This document shows, in pieces, positions 8,214-17,163 of a stretch of DNA of 45,791 bases. Every line of letters begins with the position of its first letter. Position 1 is the first letter of the stretch. The DNA is taken from assembly GCF_001431535.1 (NCBI RefSeq), contig NZ_LDJK01000039.1, forward strand, positions 1-45,791, given 5' to 3'. This DNA comes from Stenotrophomonas chelatiphaga. GTDB taxonomy: Bacteria > Pseudomonadota > Gammaproteobacteria > Xanthomonadales > Xanthomonadaceae. The notes below the pieces were generated by a model. That model searched no databases. It worked only from the letters and a program-made list of their open reading frames with translations, and was not told where the DNA came from. The position numbers and the translations under genes were made by a program.

Positions 8214-8996
8214 ATGAGCGCATCCAAATTGCCCGGGTTGATCTACCAGCTCTCGCGTCGGGAGGTCAGTGGGCGGTACAAAGGCTCGATGCTGGGAATT
8301 TTCTGGTCGTTCGTAAATCCGCTTCTGATGCTGAGCGTCTACACGCTCTTCTTCTCTGTGATCCTGAAGGTCAGATGGGGCACGCAGCCGCAGAGCAAGT
8401 CGGAGTTCGCGGTCCTGTTGTTTGTTGGATTGATCATGCATGGATTCATCGCGGAGTGCATCAACCGCGCGCCGGGGTTGATCACCGGTAACGTCAACTA
8501 CGTGAAAAAGGTAGTGTTTCCTATCGAGATCCTCCCAATCGTTGCTGCTGGCTCGGCGTTGTTCCATTGGGCCATCAGCCTGTCCGTACTGCTGTTGGCA
8601 TTGGTCGTGCTCGGGCACGATGTTCCACCGACCTTCCCTCTGATCGTCGTGGTCATGGTGCCCTTGGTCCTGTATGCACTGGGTATTTCCTGGATGTTGG
8701 CCTCTCTGGGTGTATACCTGCGCGACGTCAGCCAGGTAGTGGGTGTTTTTACACAGGTACTGCTTTTCATTTCGCCGGTGTTTTTCCCCATCACCAACAT
8801 TCCTGAGGAATATCGCCCCCTGTTCCTGGCTAATCCCCTTACCACCATCATCGAGCAGGCGCGTGAAGTCGTCATCTTCGGGGATGCTCCGGACCTGCAG
8901 GCGCTAGGGCTGCAAACGCTGATCGGCGCCACGGTATGCCTTTTGGGCTACTTGTTCTTCCGTCGCACCCGTCGCGGTTTCGCCGACGTTCTTTAA
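8214..8996 (+). CDS. wzm: O-antigen/polysaccharide ABC transporter permease (Wzm-type)
   Basis: A 260-residue ABC-2-type inner-membrane protein with about six transmembrane segments. The N-terminus carries the family's amphipathic interface helix and first segment (SRREVSGRYKGSMLGIFWSFVNPLLML), and a later segment reads VLLFISPVFFPITNIP. It should pair with the Wzt protein encoded at 10848 to export undecaprenyl-linked O-polysaccharide to the periplasm. The gene begins only 31 bases after metB with a weak ribosome site, so it may be transcribed with metB. Codon use is visibly more relaxed and AT-richer than in metB, consistent with horizontal origin of the cluster. The substrate (O-antigen rather than capsule) is inferred from the locus. 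Confidence 0.9.
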   Translation: MSASKLPGLIYQLSRREVSGRYKGSMLGIFWSFVNPLLMLSVYTLFFSVILKVRWGTQPQSKSEFAVLLFVGLIMHGFIAECINRAPGLITGNVNYVKKVVFPIEILPIVAAGSALFHWAISLSVLLLALVVLGHDVPPTFPLIVVVMVPLVLYALGISWMLASLGVYLRDVSQVVGVFTQVLLFISPVFFPITNIPEEYRPLFLANPLTTIIEQAREVVIFGDAPDLQALGLQTLIGATVCLLGYLFFRRTRRGFADVL

Positions 8997-9617
8997 GTGA
9001 GCGCGATCTCAATGAAAAAGCTCAAGGTTTGGCTGCTCCATCAGCGGTTTTTCTATGTGTTGATGGGGCTGAAGTACTACGTCGGGAACAATATCGTGGC
9101 GCGCTTCCCGAATGAGCGCCTGCGCGCGATGTATCTGCGCAGGGTAATGAAAGTCGCGGTGGGCCAGGATACTCACGTAAGCATGCGCTGGTTCGTCACC
9201 GGATATCCGGTCCGCGCCAATGTGACCATCGGCAATAACTGTGTGATAAATCGCGAGGTCTATCTCGATGGCCGGGTTGGCGTGCATATCGGGAACAACG
9301 TCAACGTTTCATTCCAAACCTGCATCCTGAGCCTGCATCACGACCACAATTCTCCGGACTTCATTGCGGTGGGGTCCGCGGTGACCATTCAGGATCACGT
9401 ATGGATAGGGGCGAGGGCGACGATCCTCCCGGGAGTAACGGTCGGTGAAGGCGCAGTCATCGCGGCTGGCGCCGTCGTTGCACGCGATGTTCCTGCCTAC
9501 GATGTCGTCGGTGGCGTACCTGCAAAAAAGATCGGCGAAAGAAATCGCGACATACGCTATCTGACAAAATTTTCGCCATATTTCGACTCGGATATCTTCG
9601 ATGAAACCGCAGGCTAA
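8997..9617 (+). CDS. Hexapeptide-repeat acyltransferase (probable sugar O-acetyltransferase)
   Basis: A 206-residue left-handed beta-helix acyltransferase. Residues about 75-190 show repeating turns such as VTIGNNCVI, VHIGNNVNV, VTIQDHVWIGARATILPGVTVGEGAVIAAGAVVARDV, with the likely catalytic-loop histidines in LSLHHDHNSPDF. The closing AYDVVGGVPAKKIG is typical of the family. It probably acetylates a sugar of the O-polysaccharide, before or during assembly. The annotated GTG directly abuts the TAA of wzm; an ATG five codons later (9012) is an equally possible start. It overlaps the next gene by 17 bases. Confidence 0.85.
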   Translation: MSAISMKKLKVWLLHQRFFYVLMGLKYYVGNNIVARFPNERLRAMYLRRVMKVAVGQDTHVSMRWFVTGYPVRANVTIGNNCVINREVYLDGRVGVHIGNNVNVSFQTCILSLHHDHNSPDFIAVGSAVTIQDHVWIGARATILPGVTVGEGAVIAAGAVVARDVPAYDVVGGVPAKKIGERNRDIRYLTKFSPYFDSDIFDETAG

Positions 9618-10848
9618 TAAGCAGGTTCTTGTATTCATGCTGGCGCCCCCCTTGCCTGCAGTAGCGGGCGGCGACATATATGCAGTGAACGCGTTGACTC
9701 CCTTCTCTGAAGATGTCGATTACCACCTGTTCTGCTACATCGGTGGAGAGGCCGATATCGCCAAGGTGGAAAGGCACAAGGACGCCTATGCGGCCGTGTT
9801 CCGCTCGGTACATCTGGAGCCGCGGCCGCTTATGCCCTTCCAGATGCCGAAGCTCGCGAAGGGCATCAAGTTGGCTTGGCACGCGCTGCAAGGGCTTCCG
9901 TTCATTGATGCGAGCTATTGCAGTCGCTCTGCCGTCGCCGCAGCGCGCCGCTTGGTGAAGCAGCATCGCATCGATGCGCTCGAGATCAACTCAGCGCACC
10001 TGGCCTTCTTCCGGAAATTCCTCCCCTCGATTCCAGGTGTGTTGGTCAGCCACAACATTGAGGCCGACATCTTTCCATTCTGGATGCCCGCTGGATTCCG
10101 CGGCTGGAAGGCCCACTTCATAGAGTGGGTAGCCGGCCGAAGCCGGAAGGCTGCGAAGGACGTTGAGCTCGACAATGCATTCGGCTTCAGCGCGATGACC
10201 TTCATCTCATCCCACGACATGGCACGGGTAACTGCGGACGTGCCCAAGTATCTTATGCCGCTTCACTTCCCGCTTGACGGGGTTGAGTACGCACAGAAGC
10301 CTGCGTCGGTCTTCAATGTCCTTTGGATGGGCGGATTTGGCTGGTATCCCAACGCGGAAGGGGTGAAATGGTATGCCAATGAAGTCCATCCGCTCATCTG
10401 TGACGTGTTGGAGGAGTCCGGCATCGTGCTGCATTTCTGCGGCAGCAATCCCCCTGAAGAGTTGCGTGCGCTGCATGACGGCAGCAGGGTCCAGGTCCAT
10501 GGCTTCGTCGAAGACCTGAAGCCGATCCTCGACGATGCGCATCTCCTCATCGTGCCTCTCCTGTCTGGAGGCGGCATCAGGGTAAAGATCGTAGAGGCGA
10601 TGTCGGCCGGGATTCCAGTACTCAGCACGAGCAAAGGCTGTGAAGGAATCGGTGCAACGGACGGCGTGGACATCCTCGTCGCAGACAACGCTATCCAGTT
10701 CGCCCAAGAAATTCTGGCCTGTGCAAAAGACCGCGGCCGGATGGCCCGGATTGCAGAAGCTGGGCTCGACCTGATGCGCCTGCGGTACTCAGAGCAGGCC
10801 AGCCTTGATGCAAAGCGAAGTGCCTACCAAGATGCCGGAGTGATGTAA
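9601..10848 (+). CDS. Glycosyltransferase, GT4-like GT-B fold
   Basis: A 415-residue cytoplasmic or membrane-associated glycosyltransferase. The N-terminal Rossmann domain starts VLVFMLAPPLPAVAGGDIYAVN, and the C-terminal nucleotide-sugar domain contains VLWMGGFGWYPNAEGV, the region HGFVEDLKPILDDAHLLIVPLL, and the EX7E-type stretch GGGIRVKIVEAMSAGIPVLSTSKGCEGI that binds the donor in GT4 enzymes. The donor sugar cannot be read from the sequence; dTDP-rhamnose or GDP-mannose are available from genes downstream. The start overlaps the acyltransferase gene by 17 bases and the stop shares its last base with the wzt ATG (TAATG). Confidence 0.87.
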   Translation: MKPQANKQVLVFMLAPPLPAVAGGDIYAVNALTPFSEDVDYHLFCYIGGEADIAKVERHKDAYAAVFRSVHLEPRPLMPFQMPKLAKGIKLAWHALQGLPFIDASYCSRSAVAAARRLVKQHRIDALEINSAHLAFFRKFLPSIPGVLVSHNIEADIFPFWMPAGFRGWKAHFIEWVAGRSRKAAKDVELDNAFGFSAMTFISSHDMARVTADVPKYLMPLHFPLDGVEYAQKPASVFNVLWMGGFGWYPNAEGVKWYANEVHPLICDVLEESGIVLHFCGSNPPEELRALHDGSRVQVHGFVEDLKPILDDAHLLIVPLLSGGGIRVKIVEAMSAGIPVLSTSKGCEGIGATDGVDILVADNAIQFAQEILACAKDRGRMARIAEAGLDLMRLRYSEQASLDAKRSAYQDAGVM

Positions 10849-12161
10849 TGACAAGTTCAAGCGACATTGCAGTCCCGCCGGTAGTATCGGTCCGAGGCAT
10901 CAGCAAAACGTTCCGCATCTTCGACGCACCAGCACATCGGCTGCTGCTTCCGCTTCTCAACCGAATCCGGCGCGTATTCGGAATTGCCCCGCGGCCGGTT
11001 CGCGTTTTCCGAGCATTGGACAACGTGAGCTTCGAGATCGCACCCGGCGAGACGGTAGGCATCATCGGACGTAATGGCAGTGGCAAGTCGACCCTGCTGC
11101 AGATACTCGTGGGAACTCTACAGCCCAACGAGGGTGAGGTCATGGTAAAGGGCCGTGTCTCAGCGCTTCTTGAGCTCGGTGCGGGCTTCAACCCGGAGTT
11201 CAGCGGCCGCGACAATGCGTATCTCGCTGGAGCGATCATCGGGCTGTCGCGAGCGGAGATGGATAGCCTGCTTCCGCAGATCGAGAAGTTCGCAGATATC
11301 GGGGAGTTCATCGAACAACCCGTCAAGACCTACTCATCCGGCATGTATGTCCGGCTGGCATTTTCTGTAGCGATACATGTATCGCCGGACATCCTCGTGG
11401 TAGACGAGGCGCTTGCCGTGGGCGACACCGCCTTCCAGACGAAATGCCTGACGAGAATTCGGCGCATGCAGTCGGAAGGGGTCAGCATCATCCTGGTGAC
11501 GCACTCTACGAACACGCTGCTGGAGTACTGCGATCGCGGCATCTATCTGCGGCGCGGAGAGATGGTGCTGGATGGTGCGTGTCGCGATGTAGTGAAGCGC
11601 TACGCCGATGATCTGGTTGACGAAGAAGGTGGGGCGGTAATTTACGCCGATGACTCCATCACCGTTGCCGAGCCGGCCGATGAGGATCATCCTCAGAGTC
11701 GGGCGATCGCGCTCAATGCCGATGGCCCTGCAAGCGAGATAGTCGAGGCATCCATTCTGGACAGCAACGGCCAGGGGCGTACGACGTTCAGCAATGGAGA
11801 CCAGATCGTGGTCCGAGTCGGCATCCGCGTGCATCGCCGCATTGAGGCTCCCTGCTTCGGCGTGCAGATCAAGAGTGTGGATGACATTGCGCTGTGGGCG
11901 GGTACCACGCAGAACATGAGTCTGACACCAAAGGCGTTGGAGCCAGGCAAGTACGAGTTCAGCTGGCGACTCAAGTTGGACATGACCGGAAACCGATATG
12001 TGATCGCCTTGGGCATTGGTGATATCGACAGTGGCGAGTATCACCGGCACAGTCGAGTTCCTTACGCCGGTCATATCGATGTACTTCCGGAGCCACATTC
12101 CGGCCACGGCTGGCTGGCCCCCAAGCCGCAGTTCAGTGATCCGAAGAGGTTGGCACGATGA
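10848..12161 (+). CDS. wzt: O-antigen ABC transporter ATPase with C-terminal carbohydrate-binding domain (Wzt-type)
   Basis: A 437-residue protein. The nucleotide-binding domain (about 1-250) has Walker A GRNGSGKST at 74-82, the signature YSSGM at 162-166, Walker B DILVVDE at 181-187 and the H-loop LVTHS near 219. It carries the extended N-terminal region seen in Wzt/TagH ATPases. Residues about 265-437 form a beta-rich C-terminal domain of the Wzt type, with FSNGDQIVVRVGIRV and FGVQIKSVDDIALWAG. In characterised systems this domain recognises a chemical cap at the non-reducing end of the finished O-chain before export. Its presence implies that this strain's chain is capped. It is flanked by overlapping genes on both sides (TAATG, ATGA). 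Confidence 0.92.
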   Translation: MTSSSDIAVPPVVSVRGISKTFRIFDAPAHRLLLPLLNRIRRVFGIAPRPVRVFRALDNVSFEIAPGETVGIIGRNGSGKSTLLQILVGTLQPNEGEVMVKGRVSALLELGAGFNPEFSGRDNAYLAGAIIGLSRAEMDSLLPQIEKFADIGEFIEQPVKTYSSGMYVRLAFSVAIHVSPDILVVDEALAVGDTAFQTKCLTRIRRMQSEGVSIILVTHSTNTLLEYCDRGIYLRRGEMVLDGACRDVVKRYADDLVDEEGGAVIYADDSITVAEPADEDHPQSRAIALNADGPASEIVEASILDSNGQGRTTFSNGDQIVVRVGIRVHRRIEAPCFGVQIKSVDDIALWAGTTQNMSLTPKALEPGKYEFSWRLKLDMTGNRYVIALGIGDIDSGEYHRHSRVPYAGHIDVLPEPHSGHGWLAPKPQFSDPKRLAR

Positions 12162-15100
12162 GCGCCGCTGCTCGCGTGCCCAAATTCCGCGCACTTGCCA
12201 TCGGCTTCTATGGTGCGCCTAACGTGGGTGACGAAGTGCTGCTCGATGTCCTTGTCCATCGAGTGCATGAACTTGGAGGGGAACTGGTCGTAGCAAGTAT
12301 CGATCCGGGCATGACGCGCAGGATGCATGCGGTCGAATCCATCGAGTTCGCGAACATCGGCGCAGTCGGCCGGACGCTGCTTCATTGTGACGTGCTCATC
12401 ATGGGCGGTGGGGGCATCTTCCAGGACCATCATCCTTTCAATCTTGATGCGCTCTATCTGCCCTATTTGAATGACATCAGCGGCTATGCGCGTCCGATGC
12501 TGCTGGCGCGGCAGCTAGGCGTGCCCGTCGTTGTGTGGGGCCATGGAGTGGGTCCCCTGCGACAGAGTGAACCGCGTGCCTTGGTTCGTGACTTGTTCGA
12601 GAGTGCGTTCGCGGTTTCAGTGCGTGACGAGGCTTCGCTGGCGCTGCTCAGGGAGATTGGTGTCGGACGTCCGGTCGAGGTCGCCCCTGATCCAGGTTGG
12701 CTGTTCGCCAACTACCACCCCTTGCCGGTACGCGCTTCATTGGATGAATCGCCAAAGGTACTCGCGCTGGTATTGCGCGAGTGGGAGAAAGGCATCTGGA
12801 AGCCCCAGCTGATCGAGGGACTGCGTCGCGCGGTTCCGGCGAACTGGTCTATTCAGTGGATTGCGTTCCAGGCCTATACCGAGGGTAGCGGCGCGTTGTC
12901 TGACCTTCCCTTGATGGAAGAGCTTCGCGCGCAGATGGGTGACCGTCCACTGGATACATTGGAGACACCTGAAACTCCGGAGGATGCTTGGGAGCTGTTA
13001 AGTCGCGCCGATGCGGTGTTCTCGATGCGACTGCACGCCAGCGTGCTTGCGCTGCTCGCTGGACGTCCTACCTGCGGGCTGGAGTATGACGAGAAGCTTG
13101 CCCATGCACACGATATGGCCGGCGTCCCCGCCACTCTCCGGCTTCGGATCGGGGATACCGCCGAGAAGTTCGAGGCATCCATCAGGCTGATCGTTGCTGC
13201 GGACTGGGCGCCCAGTCGGACGCGCATCGCTGGTATCGCTGCCGATGCCCGTCGACACCTCGGATTGCTTGATGGCTGCCTGGCGCTTCCGAAGCGTGAA
13301 GTGACCTTCGACGCGGGGAAGATGGACTGGCTTTCGGCATGGCTGCAGCAGTCGCTACGCGAGATGGAGGATGTTTCCGAGCGGAGTCGACTGGCGCACG
13401 AACTGCTGGCGTACCGCGACCTGCAGCTCGCCAGCCGGGATGATGAAGTACGTTTGCAGGAGCAGGCGACTGCGCAAGCGCAGGAAGCCCTGCTTGAGAA
13501 ACAGGCATTGATTGAAGAGAGTGACGCATCCGTTGCCGCAATGCGTGGCGAGAACGCGCAGCTTAGCGAGCGGGTAGGCGCTCTGATGCGAGCGATGGAA
13601 GATAGTGGACGCGTGGTGGAGGAAGTCCGTGCCCAAGCCCGCGAAGACGTACGAAGCGCGAACGAAAGGAATAGGACAATGATGGACCAGTTTGAGGGAA
13701 GGTTGAAATCCATCGAAGAGAAGCTTCGTGCATCCGAGGTGCTTCTTGCCGATACGCGGGATGAACTTGACCAGAAAAATGCCTACGTGCAGGACAAGGA
13801 AATCTATATCGCGATGTTGCGCCAGGAGATCAATGAACTACAGGCCAGTCTGGAAGCCGCCCAGGCCGAGGTAGTAGAGGCGCGCGATCTCTGGCGCAGG
13901 GTGCGCATTGGCGGACAGATCCTCCGACGCGACCTGCTCCGGCTAGCGGCAGCACCTTTCAAGCTTGTCACGGTCTGGCGGCGCTATGGGCTTCGGGTCG
14001 CGCTTCAGCAGATCCCCCGACGCGTGAAGGAACTTGGCTCCCAGACAGCGGATGGGGCGGAGGCGGCAGCCGTCCCCACTGGGCCGATCGCTGTTCGGGC
14101 CCTGCGCCGCGAACGACTGCTGGTGCTTGGATCACGTGCGCTGCATCCGGACGGCTGGCCCACAAGGGCGTTGGAGTTGACCAAGGCGGGTGAGCGTGCT
14201 GGCTTCCATGCGCGGATATGCTGCCTTGATGAGCAACTGCCTCCAGCGGGTGTTGAAGTGGAAATGCATCGGCTGTTCATCGACGAGGCCGGTTGGCTGA
14301 ATGATGTGCGAAACGAAACAACGCGCGTTCTTCTCGCTGATGCATCGGAGCGTGCTATCGACCTTGCCGCCTCTGCGCACGAACGCGGTGCCGAGATCAT
14401 CCTTGACCTGCAGGAATTTGGAGCGCAACCAGCATCCCACCCGGGCTGGGGGCGACTACAGACGATCGTGTCGCATGCGTTCCAGGCGAGCAGCGTGGCG
14501 CCAGGCATCGACATCGAGGTCGTGCAACTGCAGGAGGCGGCAGACAACGAGGTATTCGATTCTTACAAGACCTATCCGGCTCCTGTGTCCTACAGCAAGA
14601 ATCGCGGCAATGTCCTGATACTCGATTATTCAGGCCAGGCCGATGGCGTGGTGGAGGACATCCTGGCTGCCAGCCATAATGTTCACGTGCACGTTCGCGG
14701 ACGTGTGGCTCCGGCTGTTCACTCGGACCGGGTGAAGTTCGAAACGCAGGTCGAGGGTTCGAGAGCGCTTGCGCCGCTGTTCGCACACGCTGCGACGGTT
14801 GTGGTGCTGGGTACCGATGAAGTTAGCGCGGCAACACGCAGGCGTGCGGTTCTTGCGGCTCTGCTGTTGGAAAAGCCCGTCCTTGTCAATGATTCGTCCC
14901 TCCACGTGGATTCGACCAACCTGCATCTGATTGATGCATCGCAATGGCCTGCCCACCTCGCACTGCAAGGGAACGAAGATTACCCGCACATTTCCGCGAA
15001 CACTTGGCTTCGCCGGGTCGAAAGCCTGATGCGTCCTGCGTACCCAGAGTCAGTGAGCGCTGTGGTACTGATCCACAACAACCGTCGCATCGTTGAACGC

Positions 15101-15817
15101 TGCATCCGGACGCTGCTCGACCATGCGGGCAACTGGTTGAATGAGATCGTGGTCGTGGACAACCAGTCCTCAGATGGTGGACCGGAGCTTGTCGAAGAAC
15201 TGTTTGGCGGGCATGACAAAGTCAAACTCGTACGAAACAGCGAAAACGGTTGCTCCTCCGGACGCAATCTGGGGGTCAAGAACGCTACGGGTAAATACAT
15301 CGCTTTCTTCGATTCAGACCAGTGGCTGACATCTCCCACCTGCTTCCCGGAAGCGGTTTCCATCTTGAATCTGGAAGAAGGTGTTGGCGCGATCGGTTGG
15401 AACGCGGGCTGGTTCGATCCGCACAGGGACGACCTGGGAGGACCGATTTCAGATTACATACCCAATAGGGGCATGAATGCAGAAGCGCTGGCCACCGGTT
15501 ATCGGGATGACATCGGATTCTTGGGCACCAGTTGCATGTTCATGACGAAGGAGCTGTTCGAACGCATCGACGGCTTCGATACCTTCTACGATCCGACGTG
15601 TTTCGAGGACACCGACATCTGTTTCCAGATCAAGCGCGCCGGGTATTCTGTCGCGTTCCGTGATTTGGCGGGCGTGCGACACCAGCCACATCAGACAACT
15701 GGAGCCAGCGAAGGAAGCGAGCGTTACAAAAAACTTTTCAACCGCAATGCAGCCTACTTCAAGGACAAGTGGCGAGGGTTTCCCGAGTTCTTCGTCGATC
15801 TGAAGTCCTGGCATTGA
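12158..15817 (+). CDS. Multidomain protein: pyruvyl transferase, coiled coil, GT-B-like region, GT2 glycosyltransferase
   Basis: A 1219-residue fusion. Residues about 10-345 are a polysaccharide pyruvyl-transferase domain of the CsaB kind: the N-terminal turn GFYGAPNVGDEVLLD, the glycine loop LIMGGGGIF at 80-88 and FSMRLHASVLALLAG near 288-302. Residues about 395-582 are a long charged, heptad-like helix, probably coiled coil, followed by a basic amphipathic helix (583-625) that could lie on the membrane. Residues 650-955 look like a degenerate GT-B fold without a clear donor site. Residues 965-1219 are a GT2 domain with D1001 (VVVDNQSSDGG), the DSD triad at 1052-1054 and the catalytic ED at 1150-1151. 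It overlaps wzt by four bases. I infer that it extends and caps the O-polysaccharide, with the helix as a ruler or scaffold. Confidence 0.85.
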   Translation: MSAAARVPKFRALAIGFYGAPNVGDEVLLDVLVHRVHELGGELVVASIDPGMTRRMHAVESIEFANIGAVGRTLLHCDVLIMGGGGIFQDHHPFNLDALYLPYLNDISGYARPMLLARQLGVPVVVWGHGVGPLRQSEPRALVRDLFESAFAVSVRDEASLALLREIGVGRPVEVAPDPGWLFANYHPLPVRASLDESPKVLALVLREWEKGIWKPQLIEGLRRAVPANWSIQWIAFQAYTEGSGALSDLPLMEELRAQMGDRPLDTLETPETPEDAWELLSRADAVFSMRLHASVLALLAGRPTCGLEYDEKLAHAHDMAGVPATLRLRIGDTAEKFEASIRLIVAADWAPSRTRIAGIAADARRHLGLLDGCLALPKREVTFDAGKMDWLSAWLQQSLREMEDVSERSRLAHELLAYRDLQLASRDDEVRLQEQATAQAQEALLEKQALIEESDASVAAMRGENAQLSERVGALMRAMEDSGRVVEEVRAQAREDVRSANERNRTMMDQFEGRLKSIEEKLRASEVLLADTRDELDQKNAYVQDKEIYIAMLRQEINELQASLEAAQAEVVEARDLWRRVRIGGQILRRDLLRLAAAPFKLVTVWRRYGLRVALQQIPRRVKELGSQTADGAEAAAVPTGPIAVRALRRERLLVLGSRALHPDGWPTRALELTKAGERAGFHARICCLDEQLPPAGVEVEMHRLFIDEAGWLNDVRNETTRVLLADASERAIDLAASAHERGAEIILDLQEFGAQPASHPGWGRLQTIVSHAFQASSVAPGIDIEVVQLQEAADNEVFDSYKTYPAPVSYSKNRGNVLILDYSGQADGVVEDILAASHNVHVHVRGRVAPAVHSDRVKFETQVEGSRALAPLFAHAATVVVLGTDEVSAATRRRAVLAALLLEKPVLVNDSSLHVDSTNLHLIDASQWPAHLALQGNEDYPHISANTWLRRVESLMRPAYPESVSAVVLIHNNRRIVERCIRTLLDHAGNWLNEIVVVDNQSSDGGPELVEELFGGHDKVKLVRNSENGCSSGRNLGVKNATGKYIAFFDSDQWLTSPTCFPEAVSILNLEEGVGAIGWNAGWFDPHRDDLGGPISDYIPNRGMNAEALATGYRDDIGFLGTSCMFMTKELFERIDGFDTFYDPTCFEDTDICFQIKRAGYSVAFRDLAGVRHQPHQTTGASEGSERYKKLFNRNAAYFKDKWRGFPEFFVDLKSWH

Positions 15818-15836
15818 GCTGCAGGTCGACAGGTTG

Positions 15837-17093
15837 ATGGTGCATCAATTCAGAACTTGGCTGCTTGAATCTGTCCTGGCTGTTGCGCCGACCCTTTACG
15901 GGCGGTACCTGGGCAAGGGGCGTGGGGCGGCGACGCCCCCACCCCCCTTGGAATCGACACGATCAGCGCGCGGCACGGTGTTGGTCATTGACCAGGACTT
16001 CCCCGAGCCTGATCGCGATGCAGGATCCCGCGCGATTGCAAGCTTCATCGGTCTCATCCAGGACTGTGGACATCCGGTTACTGTCTGGGTGGCATCCACG
16101 TCGCCTTCTGAGCGCGGACGGCGGCACCTTGTCGAGAAAGGAGTCCATTGCGTCGCGCGTTCGGAGACTGGGGGCTTGGATGACTGGCTGGCGCAGTCCA
16201 ATACGGCACCTATATTCGCTTGCGTGCTAAGCCGCCCTCTGGTTGCTGCCATGCACCTGCCTACGGTACGAAAGCATTTCAATAAGACCTGCCTCTACTA
16301 CGGACACGATATCCATCACCGCCGGCTGCAGGCTATGCGAAGGACTTCTCGCCTGACTGCTCGAGCACGTTGGGAACTGTGGGTGCTCCGCCGGGTGGAG
16401 CAGCGCCTGTGGCGGGATGTGGACGTCATACTTTACCCCTCTACCGAAGAGGCGAAACACGTCAGGCAGTGGCTGGACGACCGCAGAATGCGTGCCATCG
16501 TAGAGGCATTTCCGCTTTGGACCTTCAATCCTGCCAGCGTCGATATCCCTCCGCCGGATGGCCGCTCCGGCCTGCTGTTTGTGGGAAGCATCGCCCATGC
16601 ACCCAACGTGGACGGGCTTGATTGGTTCATCGGTGACGTAATGCCGATGCTGGAGCCGCTCGGTGGCGCCGCACGACTCCGTATCGTTGGATCGGGTATG
16701 GACTCATACGTACCTCCGCGCGCTGACCTGCAGCTCACGGTCATGGGGCGAGTGGATGACTCAGTGCTTGAACAGTGCTATGCCTCCGCCCGTGTAGTAG
16801 TGGCACCGCTGCGTTTCGGAGGCGGCGTAAAAGGCAAGGTCGTGGAGGCAATCGCACACGGTGTCCCAGTCGTCATGACGCTCGCAGGCGCACAAGGCCT
16901 CGATGGAATCGAGCGGCTGTTGCCAGTAACGGATGACCCGGTCAATTTTGCCTTCGAGATCGGTCGCCTGCTTCGAGATGATGAAGTTTGGCTGTCGGCA
17001 AGCGTCAATGCGCGTGCGCTTCTGGCACAGCGATTCGATCACGCGGGGACTCAGCAGCGTCTGGGCGAGTTGCTGGCCGGCCGGCCCCTGTGA
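15837..17093 (+). CDS. Glycosyltransferase, GT4-like
   Basis: A 418-residue GT-B enzyme. After a short N-terminal hydrophobic or amphipathic segment (WLLESVLAVAPTLYGRYL), the acceptor domain contains VLVIDQDFPEPDRDAGSRAIASF, and the donor domain has LLFVGSIAHAPNVDGLDWF, the turn IVGSGM and the EX7E-type stretch GGGVKGKVVEAIAHGVPVVMT. DAGSRA near the start is common in GT4 enzymes of O-antigen and rhamnan loci. A TTG one codon earlier would also be in frame, but ATG is preferred. It is the last gene of the LPS cluster, 19 bases after the 1219-residue protein. Donor and linkage are unknown. Confidence 0.85.
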   Translation: MVHQFRTWLLESVLAVAPTLYGRYLGKGRGAATPPPPLESTRSARGTVLVIDQDFPEPDRDAGSRAIASFIGLIQDCGHPVTVWVASTSPSERGRRHLVEKGVHCVARSETGGLDDWLAQSNTAPIFACVLSRPLVAAMHLPTVRKHFNKTCLYYGHDIHHRRLQAMRRTSRLTARARWELWVLRRVEQRLWRDVDVILYPSTEEAKHVRQWLDDRRMRAIVEAFPLWTFNPASVDIPPPDGRSGLLFVGSIAHAPNVDGLDWFIGDVMPMLEPLGGAARLRIVGSGMDSYVPPRADLQLTVMGRVDDSVLEQCYASARVVVAPLRFGGGVKGKVVEAIAHGVPVVMTLAGAQGLDGIERLLPVTDDPVNFAFEIGRLLRDDEVWLSASVNARALLAQRFDHAGTQQRLGELLAGRPL

Positions 17094-17108
17094 GTGGTGC
17101 CTAAGCGC

Positions 17109-17153
17109 CCACTGCATGGTGCGAGGCATTCTCTGCGTCACACCATGCAGTGG
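17109..17153. terminator. Inverted repeat between the last LPS gene and etfA
   Basis: CCACTGCATGGTG at 17109-17121 pairs perfectly with 17141-17153 (13 bp, 19-base loop). It sits between two convergent stop codons and probably ends both transcripts, although no U-run follows. It also marks the right border of the variable LPS cluster. Confidence 0.6.
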
Positions 17154-17163
17154 CGTTGTCCTG

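Noticed and set aside
17094..17163. Possible attachment site or integrase scar at the right border of the LPS cluster
   Set aside because: Only a 13-bp hairpin is present; there is no tRNA, integrase or direct repeat matching the left border.
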